Assembly (NCBI GenBank): GCA_963970005.1
Contig: CAXAMN010001225.1
Span: forward strand, 459,595-523,594
Length of the DNA stretch: 64,000 nt
Direction of reading: 5' to 3'
Source of the DNA: Durusdinium trenchii
Lineage: Eukaryota; Sar; Dinophyceae; Suessiales; Symbiodiniaceae
The translations under genes and the position numbers were made by a program. The notes under the pieces are model-generated. The model saw only the letters and a list, made by a program, of their open reading frames with translations. It made no database searches and was not told where the DNA came from. Shown here piece by piece: positions 55,555-64,000 of the stretch. The stretch's first letter is position 1. Each line of letters opens with the position of its first letter.

Positions 55555-55860
55555 GCGGATGGCTTCCTTTTTTTGGCGCTTTGTTCAGCTGTCAGACCCT
55601 GGCAAGTCTTCGCTGAATGCCGCCTACTTTCTTCAGCAGTTCCAGGGCCAGCCCAGTGCACGCGATGAACTTACAGGTCACTTGCTCAGGGCGCAGACGA
55701 ATCTGGTCCAGGACCTCTTTTTCGAGAGGTTGAGAGGTGGGAAATCCATAGACTTCGTGAAGTCTTTCCTGCCAGCAAAGCTACAATCCAAAGCGTTTCT
55801 GTCCAAGGACTTGTGGTTGCTTGCCTTGTTTCCGGACATGTTCATTTCAACAATCCGAGT
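55555..55860 (+). CDS. Helical exon
   Basis: Acceptor TTTGCTCAG. Reads MASFFWRFVQLSDPGKSSLN, AAYFLQQFQGQPSARDELTG, and LRGGKSIDFVKSFLPAKLQS. The frame loses coding character after FISTIRVVEM, near a GT at 55858. No family. Positions 55861-56262 are AT-rich intron. Confidence 0.5.
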
Positions 55861-56262
55861 TGTAGAGATGGCTTCGGGCAGCAGTGCTCTTTCCTTTCCG
55901 ATACTTTCACACTAAACCTCAAACACCTGAGGAAAAGCAAAATTGTGTGGACTATAGACAAACATTATTATAGACAGATCGTCAGATCGACAGACATTGT
56001 TATTATTGCAAATTGTGTCGCTGTACAGGTGCTGCAAATATTACAATATTGACTTATATTATATTGTTACCATATTAGTATACTATCTATTATCAATTAT
56101 ATATCTAAATTATCTATTACTATTACTGTTTACGACCATTCTTCAAACATTGTTTACCATTTTCCAACTGGTCCCAGTAGCTGTGTACTACTAGCAACTA
56201 ACTTGGCCCAAATGGCTATCTGACTGGTGCCACTGCCACTGCTTTATTCTTGCCGTGCAGCC

Positions 56263-56530
56263 AAGGTTGCCCAATCCCGGCAAAGGCGCCGTTGCAATCG
56301 ACTTCTCTATGCATCCAGACTCTCACGGACTATGCAGTTGCATTGGGGTTGACCTCCAACGTATTTTTGCCTGCTTGGACATCAGCCACATGGCTGACTC
56401 TCAGTCGGAGATGGATTGGGACTACCTGGGGGCTGTTGCTACTGCGACCTTCAGCAGCAAAGTTGTCATGCCCATGGCGGCCCAATCAGACTGGAGGCAG
56501 GGTCTTGGACACAAACTATACAATGACAAT
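56263..56530 (+). CDS. Candidate exon, unassigned
   Basis: After the acceptor TGCCGTGCAG the best frame reads LPNPGKGAVAIDFSMHPDSH, LCSCIGVDLQRIFACLDISH, and MDWDYLGAVATATFSSKVVM. Two other frames are also largely open, so the frame is chosen on composition. Confidence 0.4.
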
Positions 56531-56841
56531 GACTGCGTGAAAGACGGAAGTTCGGAAGACATGTTGCAGTATATTAGGATCCGGAATGTTGACATTTCAT
56601 TGTTGCAAATTAGTCAATGGTCAACAGTCAGTCAAGTCAAGAATCACAAGAGTCAAGTCAAGAGTCTTCAATTGTCCATAGTTGAGGGTTTAGATTGAGA
56701 TTCCAATTGAGAAGGAAATACAATCGAAACGGTAATTGAATTGACAGAAACCATGCCATCGGAATGCCTTTCTATCGGATTGTGGTCCTGGTGTGGAGTC
56801 CAGTTGTCCCACACTGTTTGCAGTCACCTTTGCGCCAGGAG

Positions 56842-57293
56842 TTTGTGGCAGAAGCTGCTTGTGATGAACAAGTCTGTCGCAGCATCTGCAGCCCTGGTGA
56901 AGGAGGGAAAGAAGCTTGTGAACAACGTGCGTCATGTGACGGCGCTCCAGGATGAGGTTGATTGGGCGGACTTGGCAAAACGCTTGGATGATGTTCGTCC
57001 CATCAACGCGACAATTGAGAAGCTGACGGAAACAAAAGAGAATTTGAAGGATGTGAAGGAGATCAAATCAGAGCTTGAGAAAGCCAAGGATGAACTATGC
57101 CAGTGGGCTGACAAAGTCCTTTGCCCCCAGGTCAAGAACATCCTGGACAACATCGCAACTCAGCTTGACAAGGAGGTTGTCACTGCTGGAATGTCCCATG
57201 AGGAGAAGGCAAGTGCATTTACTGGCAAGCCACCCCCGCTTCCAACCGATGCTACACCTGAGTTTCTTACACGGTGTGACTTGGCAGGCTTTA
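56842..57293 (+). CDS. Coiled-coil exon
   Basis: Acceptor TTTGCGCCAG, donor GGCTTTA/GTAAGT (phase 1). Reads AALVKEGKKLVNNVRHVTAL, then heptad-like IEKLTETKENLKDVKEIKSE and LEKAKDELCQWADKVLCPQV, ending TPEFLTRCDLAGF. A strong coiled-coil tendency implies oligomerisation. The donor phase matches the next exon exactly. Confidence 0.6.
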
Positions 57294-57520
57294 GTAAGTC
57301 CGTCTACTACTGACACTCTCAACTCAGTTGTTTAGTGATTGTCATTGTCATTGTCATTGTTTTGTGTGTAAGTTGCGATTTGTGATCAGTTGAGCAGCAC
57401 TGTAGAAATACAAAGACATTTTCGTTGACATATTACTTATTGCTGAGCTGTCGAAGTTCAATTGGGGTAGCCGAATTGTTTGCGGCGGCTTAGCTTCATT
57501 TGTTGCAGCGTACCCATAAG

Positions 57521-58716
57521 GCATTTTCGAGGCAGACATCAACAACAAAAGTGGGCTTAGTGAAGCTTTTGGTGTCATTGCAGACTGGGCGGAGAAGACT
57601 GAACCCTTCTTTAAAGATGAGAATGAGAGCGCTTCAAGCGGGCAACTTGCTGACTCCCTCAAAAAGATCTTGGCCTACACAAAGGACTGCCTCAAGACTC
57701 TTTGGAAAGCTCGGCTGCCTGACACCGACACCACAGAAGAGTGTGCTGAAAGTGTGAAGAAGGCAGTGGTCGCGCTCAGGGGCATGCTTGGGAGGCTGCA
57801 ATCTGTGGCTGGTGCCCGAGTTGTGCTTGCCACCATGAAGAATGAGCTGGAGCTGGGCCAGAAGGCATCCGAGATAACTGGCTTGCTGCCAAAGAATGTG
57901 CAGTCTGCAATCCACGCTCTCCAGGTGCCCTGGCCCAAGGAGTGTGAACAGATCCTGACAATGGATCATGGCAGCCTTGATTCTCTCATTGCCAAGCTGG
58001 ACATCGCGGAGGCTGCAGCCGGAGTCAGTTCTGGAAAGCTGGATCTGGATGACCCCGCGTTTGAAAAGGCTTACAAGGAGTGTGGCAATTTTGCAAAAAC
58101 CTTCGTCTCGCACTTGAAGAAGGTTCTTGAGGAGGGAGGCAATGTCTTCACCAATCCCCTGGACACTTTTTCTGAGAAGTACAGCGAAGTCAAGCCGTGT
58201 GTGGAGGCTTGGACTTTGAAAGATATCGAGTGGGCCTTCATGAAGGACACCGAGGGTGAAGTGAAGCAGGACCTTTCCAATCTCAAGCAAGCCCGGAAAG
58301 ATGCACTTGCATACTCTGACCACCTATCCAAGCTTGCTCAGTACCAAAGCCCATTTGAGGACATTCAAGGCCTGGCAAAGTTGGCAAATGAGTGGCAGGC
58401 CAAGTTCCAGGCGAAGGTGGGGACGGCAAGTGCACTTGGCAACATCCTGGTGTTTGCCCACCTCATCGTTTGCGGCAATCCTGGAAAGCAGGACGTGGCT
58501 CAGACAGAGAAGTATTCACAAAGGTACTATGGCCTTGGTTGCAGCAACCTGCCCAAAGTCTTGCAGGACAAAGTTGAAGTGGCCAAGAAATCGACAGTCG
58601 TCCAGGAGAAGCCTAAGGAGAAGGAAGATCAGAAAGATAAAAAGAAGAGGGAGAGCGATGCATCCAAGCCGGACAAGGCGGAGAAGGAGAAGAAGGTGAA
58701 AAAGCAGAAGAAGTAG
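57521..58716 (+). CDS. Last exon: helical protein with Lys-rich tail
   Basis: Joined in phase to the previous exon by a GT-AG intron (57294-57520), giving AGFSIFEADINNKSGLSEAF across the junction. About 398 residues: helices throughout (KDCLKTLWKARLPDTDTTEE, YKECGNFAKTFVSHLKKVLE, HLSKLAQYQSPFEDIQGLAK) and a very basic C-terminus (EKPKEKEDQKDKKKRESDAS then KAEKEKKVKKQKK) ending in TAG. The tail could be a nuclear or nucleic-acid-binding signal. No family is recognised. The long open frame and stop mark the 3' end of this gene. Confidence 0.65.
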
Positions 58717-59022
58717 TCACTCTGGCAGAGAATGCTGAATGCTGGATGACCTGGGGAGGATTCTAGGATTGCGCCTTGAATCCTGATGTGTAGTAGTGAT
58801 TCATCGATTCATCATGAATCATGGTCCATGTCCATGGTCTCTTGGAAAGGCCCTGACAAGGGCCAAGGAGTCCGAGTCCAAACTTTTCCACGGAACGGAA
58901 ACCGGCAGTGAAAGGGAGTTCATCCATCCTGTACTCTGTCTTTGTGTCAGTGTTCACAGCTGGTCAGCTGGGTTTTTGTATGTAGTATGTCGTTTTTGCT
59001 TTTGTGCATTGCTTCAAATGAG

Positions 59023-59182
59023 CATTGGCAGCATTGCTTCATGTTCTCATACTGTGAACTGTCCCAAATCAACTTCCCACTGACACTCTGGAGTCTGGAG
59101 GCACTGATGGCCGGACAGGGATTTGACGTCGCCGAGTTTGATTGTTCACTCGGGGACAGCAGTTTCCTGACCAAATTGGCAG
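59023..59182 (+). CDS. C5 DNA methyltransferase exon, motif IX
   Basis: The frame reads HWQHCFMFSYCELSQINFPL then TLWSLEALMAGQGFDVAEFD and SSFLTKLAG. P-L-T-L-x-S-L-E-x-L-x2-x-Q-G-F fits motif IX and the following Q-G-F element of C5 methyltransferases. A GC donor (GGCAG/GCAGGG, phase 1) joins precisely to 59611, so LTKLA continues as GNAMTTSVVG. The acceptor is either TCAAATGAG (59022) or GGCAG (59031). Confidence 0.7.
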
Positions 59183-59610
59183 GCAGGGCAAGAGGCTGAG
59201 GGGGCAACTTGAGATGTCATGAAGTTGCTGTGATTTGACCAATACTTTTTTTGCGCACTGGGCACGGCACTGCATCAGCGCAAACAAAAACTCAGACTCA
59301 GGCTTTCAGGCTTCAGGCTGGCAAAGGCTGAAGTTGACTGATGTGTCAGGAGTCAGAAGGTCAGACTGAGTCAGACTTTCTAAGCATAAGCTCCAGACTC
59401 CCGATCGGTCAAACACCTACACTGGTATGCGGTATGCGCTCCTCCGCCTTTTTCATTGGTCGGTCTTGAGTTTCCAGTTTTTGTACGACGCAGCAAACAG
59501 AGTCTGCAGAGTCGTTTGGATGAGTCAAATAGGTCAGGACTCTCAGACGGTCACAGTCCAGTGGATTGTATTTGTCATTTGTTGCCATTTGTGCATTGCC
59601 ATCTTGACAG

Positions 59611-59705
59611 GAAATGCAATGACCACATCGGTGGTCGGAGCTGTCCTATGTGGAGTCCTTATGTTTGGTTTGCCACTGGGGATGGAGGGCAAGCGGCTTG
59701 TCACG
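59611..59705 (+). CDS. C5 DNA methyltransferase exon, motif X
   Basis: Acceptor TCTTGACAG, donor GTCACG/GTAAGT. Reads GNAMTTSVVGAVLCGVLMFG then LPLGMEGKRLVT. G-N-A/S-x3-x-V-V-x-x-V is motif X, which completes the AdoMet site in C5 methyltransferases. Phase 1 in and phase 0 out; the next exon (60036) is also phase 0. Confidence 0.7.
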
Positions 59706-60035
59706 GTAAGTGGGGTCAGATTTCGTATTTAGTTACTGTATCATTTATCATTTATCAAATTACCGCTGAAAATACACCGATCTCAATCACTGCCATTTGA
59801 CATTTGTTCATTGCTGAAAGCTCGCAAGGAGTGTGATCAAGCACAATTTGAAATTTTGTCTGGTTTTAGGATTCATGGTTTGTACCGTGCTAACATCACA
59901 TGGTGTATATCACAAGATTGCACACCTACGTTCACATAGACAGAGATTGAATCATAGAGATTGAATCATGGGTGTGGGAAAGGCAAGGGGTGGCCTTTGC
60001 TGTTGGGGTCCTTCTTGGCTCAGGCCTGTGTGCCA

Positions 60036-60199
60036 GGATGTGCCGAGGAGCATGGCACTGATTGCTCACAGTGATGCTGAGTCTGGGTCATCCATTTCGA
60101 TTGGACCGGGAGATGGGATCCAGAGTGGATCATGGGAAATTGATTCGGATGCTATGTCAAACTCAACTGAGTCTCCTACTCTCATTTTTGGCTCTTGGG
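60036..60199 (+). CDS. Ser-rich exon downstream of motif X
   Basis: Acceptor GTGTGCCAG, donor TTGGG/GTGACT. Reads DVPRSMALIAHSDAESGSSI, SIGPGDGIQSGSWEIDSDAM, and STESPTLIFGSWG. Phase 0 in, phase 1 out, consistent with both neighbours. Acidic/Ser-rich linker, no domain. Confidence 0.5.
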
Positions 60200-60257
60200 G
60201 TGACTGACACGTCACCCATTTGCGGTTGGGAGCTTCACCACACTGGCGCTGCTCCAG

Positions 60258-60306
60258 AAGCAGCCACATCGAGTGTCCTGCAAAGCTCTTGTTCGCAAGC
60301 TAGTCG
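60258..60306 (+). CDS. Short exon, probable
   Basis: Acceptor CTGCTCCAG, donor AGTCG/GTGAGG. In the phase set by the previous exon it reads EAATSSVLQSSCSQAS. Only splice signals and phase support it. Confidence 0.35.
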
Positions 60307-60467
60307 GTGAGGTGAGGTGCCATGTCCAGTGCCGGGGATCAGTTTATGTTCAGTTTATGTTTATGTTTTGAAGTTTGCAGTTTGCACCAACTCTAAACTC
60401 TGTTTATGTCTTCCCTGACATCACTTCTTCAAGATTAAGTGCTGGTTGCAGGGTAACGCATGTTGCC

Positions 60468-60680
60468 AGAAGAGGCCGACATGTTTTCTGTTGAGCACTG
60501 GCACTGGGCCTTTGATTTTGGTCACACGCTCAGCCAAACAAACCATGGCAAACATTGCCAGATGATACAGATTAAAAAAATGGGCTGTGCAATCGTCCGT
60601 GTCTCTTCTCGAATTGAACAGTTTTCGGGTTGTAGATGGCAACTTTCACTGTGCGCGTCTAGCGATCAAGTGCAGCGGTA
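60468..60680 (+). CDS. Unassigned exon
   Basis: Acceptor ATGTTGCCAG; the frame reads EEADMFSVEHWHWAFDFGHT then LSQTNHGKHCQMIQIKKMGC. The phase does not match the preceding candidate directly, so an intermediate exon or a different donor is likely. The 3' limit is unclear (stop at 60679-60681). Confidence 0.35.
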
Positions 60681-60848
60681 GCCTGGATGGTGTGCATTTC
60701 AACATGTAGTCCAGGGTTCACAAAGGCATCCAATGAATCCAACACAAGGAATCCTCCAATGGTCCAATGTCCAGAGTCCTAATGTTCTCGAGGTAGTGCA
60801 TTAATTCTGCATTCTGATTCTGTATGTGGTTTGTGATCGCCATGACAG

Positions 60849-61192
60849 CCCTCTTTGCCATGCTCATGCTGTGCTTTACTGTGGGGGTGATATCGGGCTT
60901 GGTGTTGGAGAAGTGCTTCCAACAATGCTTCAATCGGAGAGTGAAAAAGAACAAATATGAGAAGTGTGAGAAACCTGAAGAGGAATCTTTGGGTGATGAA
61001 GGCAAGTGCATTTCTGGCCTGAGTACTGCAAACCAGGCCCAGGCAGTGCGTACAACTGATTGGGCTGGCCTGCCTGAGGCAATTTTTTTAACTCAGAAAG
61101 GGAGCCACTATCATTTGTTTGAAGGCTGTCGTGCCATTAAGGGCAGCGGTCACGGCATCAAAAAACTATATATGTGTGTGGCCACTGCCTGA
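60849..61192 (+). CDS. Terminal exon: membrane segment plus YHxxxxC motif
   Basis: After the acceptor CCATGACAG the frame reads a hydrophobic stretch (LFAMLMLCFTVGVISGLVLE) able to span a membrane, then a basic juxtamembrane run (RRVKKNKYEKCEK), an acidic linker, and AIFLTQKGSHYHLFEGCRAI near the end before TGA. The G-x2-Y-H-x4-C pattern resembles a short motif that I associate with dinoflagellate multicopy proteins, probably metal-binding; I cannot name the family. Whether it belongs to the methyltransferase transcript or a following gene is open. Confidence 0.45.
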
Positions 61193-62897
61193 ATGACAAA
61201 AAGAAACGCATCTAGTCTAATTGGATGATATCGTGCTGGCCAGGTGGTGGAGTTCGTTGACTGTTTACTTTTGTGGCTGTTGGCAAAAAAAGGTTTAGAG
61301 CGCGTGCATCGAGGGGTTGTTGAGAGAGGTTTAGTGTGAGGCTTGAAGGAAATGACTCATGGTTCATGACATATGCCATAGTTATCATCTGTGACACATG
61401 ACATGCCATAAGTTAAGACATAGACATAGCTCTGGACATAGTTCTGGACATAGTTCTGGGTTGGTGTTGGGTTGGGCCTTGTCCTAGACGTATTGCCCAC
61501 ATTCTGGCCACACACAAAGAGGCCATTGCATGAAATAACCGAAAGGCCCTTGAAAAGGCAGGCATGTTTCTTCCTGTTCACCATCACCCTGACGAACACG
61601 AACAATGAAAAGCCGAACATCCGAGCCAGCAATCCAAGCAAACCGCATCATGCAGAATTCCAAAGCTTGTGCCAGCAAATTCCCGAGTGCCAGCAGTGGT
61701 GGGCACTGCGACATGACCCCGGGCCCCCCCAAGAAATTACAGAGCCACCCACCATGGCCCCAAATGCAAGCGGTGTCCAAACAAATTGTTGAAGAGGCCT
61801 AACTTTGCTGTCTATGTGTTCTTTAGTCTCACACTTTTCCGTTTGTTGAGGGGCCAAATCGCAGACGGGCCACGTTGCCCGAAAGATCGTGAGTCTTTGG
61901 CGCTTGCGAGGGGGAGGATGGTCCACCAGACCCTTCTTTCAATTTCCATCCATTTCCATTAATCAAAGCCTTCCTCCTTTACATCTCAATCAAAACACTG
62001 CTCCATGTCCTGAGCCCACTTGACCCGCTCTCTAAGGTTCCGAAACCATATATATAATATATATAATATATAATATATAATTATGTATCGTCGGAATGGG
62101 CAGTTGAAACAGTCGCATAACACATTTAACATTCTGTCGCGCACCCCACTACGGACCCTAAACAAGGACGATGATCTCTTCCTGCCGAATCTTCAAAAAT
62201 TACTTGCTCTGAGCACTGACAATATATGTCATCATATTGAAAACTATTCAATATAATTATGTAACGGTAACGCATCCTGAGAAAAGTCTAGAAATCACAA
62301 CCAAGCCCGTCAAGGCAAAATGGCCTCCAAAAGCTGTTAGCACGCCGAGCATCTGCGGCACTTTCATCAAAGGCATGGTCCACAACTCTAGGGGCCACTC
62401 CTCCGTCGGCTTCCTTGAAGGGACGAGGTTCTCGGGCCGCCAGTCCCACGCAGGCAGCGCGGGGACCGCCACTGTGGGGTGACTGCGGCGCGCCAGAAGC
62501 TCTGAAAGGTCAGAGGAGCAGGACCAGCTTTGTGGCAGCTGGTAAACCTCAGGATGGACGGATATGAACGTAGGTCTTGTGGATGGAAACATAGCTTGGC
62601 GCGGTTGGGGGGGGGTCTCCGTCTTCCAACACATCAACAATCCAACAAACAACGAAACAAATCAACGTGATCCCACGTGATGGTTTCTTCATTGCTGCCC
62701 AACCCCGGATTCCTGCGGACAGAACAGGGCGAACCCGAACGGAGAAAGGAGAGGGGAGTCGTGCTGCCGTGATCTACATACAAACTGTGTGATCGAATCA
62801 AATGAAATTCTCAGAAACATCGACATACGCCACCCAACCACAATACCATACTTTCCCAGGCAATCCCTCGTGACGGCAGATTTGGACCCACTTGCAG
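61193..62897. other. Mostly non-coding
   Basis: Contains a CTGGACATAGTT direct repeat (61432-61460), a TA-rich tract (62048-62085) and a weak exon-like frame at 61605-61802 (ACASKFPSASSGGHCDM) open in two frames. Nothing is supported strongly. Confidence 0.35.
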
Positions 62898-63039
62898 ATC
62901 TTGCTCCACCAGTTCAGCCCCAGCTGCCCCAGCAGCAGCTGGGGCATCGCCATCGAAGAAAGTCAAGGTCTCAAGTGTCACAGATCAAATGGACGATTCG
63001 GAGATAGACCCATCCAGCACACCAAGCCCTCAGAACTAA
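62898..63039 (+). CDS. Candidate terminal exon, Ala/Ser/Lys-rich
   Basis: Acceptor CCCACTTGCAG. Reads SCSTSSAPAAPAAAGASPSK then KVKVSSVTDQMDDSEIDPSS and ends in TAA. The K-V-K-V-S-x-V-x-D-Q-x-D-D-S-E string reminds me of the gag-like start of dinoflagellate copia-type elements, but no protease, integrase or reverse transcriptase is nearby. A solo fragment or an unrelated exon. Confidence 0.35.
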
Positions 63040-63089
63040 AACTCTTCCCAACATGAGACTTCAAATCCACCATTTACCAAGTGACCTCT

Positions 63090-63289
63090 CCCTGCACTGG
63101 TGCCAGCGCCACCTCTTTGGCGCCCACGAAGAGCGCCTCCTCCGTGCGGCGCCTGCGCGCGGCCGCGCAAACGCGGCAGCTGCCGGCCGAGGCATCGCGG
63201 CAAAAGCGGCGTTCCTGGCGGTCCAGGGTCATGCCCAGGACGCCCAGCTCGTAGCCTCCAGTCAAGCGGTTGAAGCCGGCGGCTTTCAT
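63090..63289 (-). CDS. GC3-rich exon, unknown protein (minus strand)
   Basis: ATG at 63287-63289 on the minus strand, reading MKAAGFNRLTGGYELGVLGM, TLDRQERRFCRDASAGSCRV, CAAARRRRTEEALFVGAKEV. Third positions are almost all G or C, strikingly unlike neighbouring DNA, which argues for real coding sequence. A donor at GGGAGAG/GTCACT near 63090 or the TAA at 63074 would end it. No family is recognised. Confidence 0.4.
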
Positions 63290-64000
63290 TTGTTTTTAAT
63301 TAGAGGTTTTGAGGGATCTCGCGACGAAGGAGAAAAGAAACACTTGGAACAACAATGTCACATAATGTCTGTGCTTCAAGATGTTAATTGGATTTGGGAA
63401 TCCAAATGCATGGAATCTGGATGCCTTTCGTCAGCAGGATTGATTCATCGATCTCTGGTTCCAACACCGAAGAATGAACCTGTTTCATGCTAGTTAGTTC
63501 ACCCACCTGAAAATCATCGGCCACAAGTCTCTGAGTCTCTGCTCATCAAAGACCAGCCCAGCCCATTTGGTCAAGTTAGGTCAGGTCAGGAGAAGTTGGT
63601 CGTTGTCGCGCCACACAGTGTTCAAAACAAATTTCATTTCATCATGAGGCAGGCACTGGGATGAGATCGGTTTACTACCTTGTAAATCCACAAACATGGG
63701 AAGAACGCTCCCTGCAGCCCTGTCGTTTTTCCATGTTTTTCCCGACCATGAAGCAAGCAAGCTGACCATGCTGACCAGTGTGTTTTCTTTTTTTGTGGGT
63801 CACCATTTGAACAAGCTATGGTCCGGCCAGGATGTGAGAACTTGCAAATCTGCGAAGATTCACATTCCAACACAGGAAACAAAACACACTTTTACTTAAT
63901 CTAGCCCAAAGTAACCCTCACGAGCTCTCCAGCATGCGCTGCTCTCATAGCACCCACTTCGATATTGAATATGTTTTGCCCAAGTCACCCAGCTGTTCCT
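63290..64000. other. No supportable gene
   Basis: Random short frames on both strands and no repeats beyond short homopolymers. Confidence 0.4.

Overview
The window looks like nuclear DNA of a dinoflagellate, probably Symbiodiniaceae or a close relative. The evidence is short exons separated by long, repeat-filled introns, at least two introns that fit best with GC donors, genes lying on one strand over tens of kilobases, abundant (TA)n tracts and trinucleotide microsatellites, and protein families that look dinoflagellate-specific. I see no bacterial operons, rRNA genes or convincing tRNA genes. All exon limits below were read by eye from reading frame and splice signals, without transcript data.

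Positions 1-27,400 are gene-poor. They hold simple-sequence tracts, several terminal-inverted-repeat (TIR) or foldback elements (3,779-5,350 with a smaller element nested in one arm; two 107-bp MITEs at 12.29 and 13.20 kb; a 936-bp element at 16.28-17.21 kb), and a few isolated exon-like islands with GC-rich third positions.

Positions 27,398-34,335 hold a 13-bp minisatellite interrupted by a 6.26-kb DNA transposon (27,643-33,904). The element has TA duplications, about 50-bp TIRs, and a minus-strand multi-exon gene set encoding a pogo/Tigger-like DDE_1 transposase together with SAP-like repeats, Cys-pair modules and a C-terminal zinc ribbon. Removing the element and one TA restores the minisatellite in perfect 13-bp phase. 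A 52-bp satellite and a 10-bp satellite follow (34.3-35.3 kb).

Positions 36-61.2 kb are plus-strand throughout. Dispersed exons carry recognisable C5 DNA-methyltransferase motifs in collinear order: a possible motif I at 37.2 kb, IV at 38.2 kb, a VI-like segment at 38.9 kb, VIII at 47.6 kb, and IX and X at 59.1 and 59.6 kb. Two other long plus-strand genes lie between these exons. One (39.8-46.5 kb) has hAT-like, HMG-box-like and PARP-type zinc-finger-like features. The other (51.7-58.7 kb) encodes a Cys-rich, acidic, coiled-coil and Lys-rich protein that I do not recognise. The simplest reading is a methyltransferase gene with two genes, at least one transposon-like, lodged in its introns in the same orientation. 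The downstream exons end in a protein with one membrane segment and a Tyr-His...Cys motif.

Positions 61.2-64 kb are mostly non-coding, with a small plus-strand exon-like segment at 62.9 kb and a GC-rich exon-like ORF on the minus strand at 63.1-63.3 kb.
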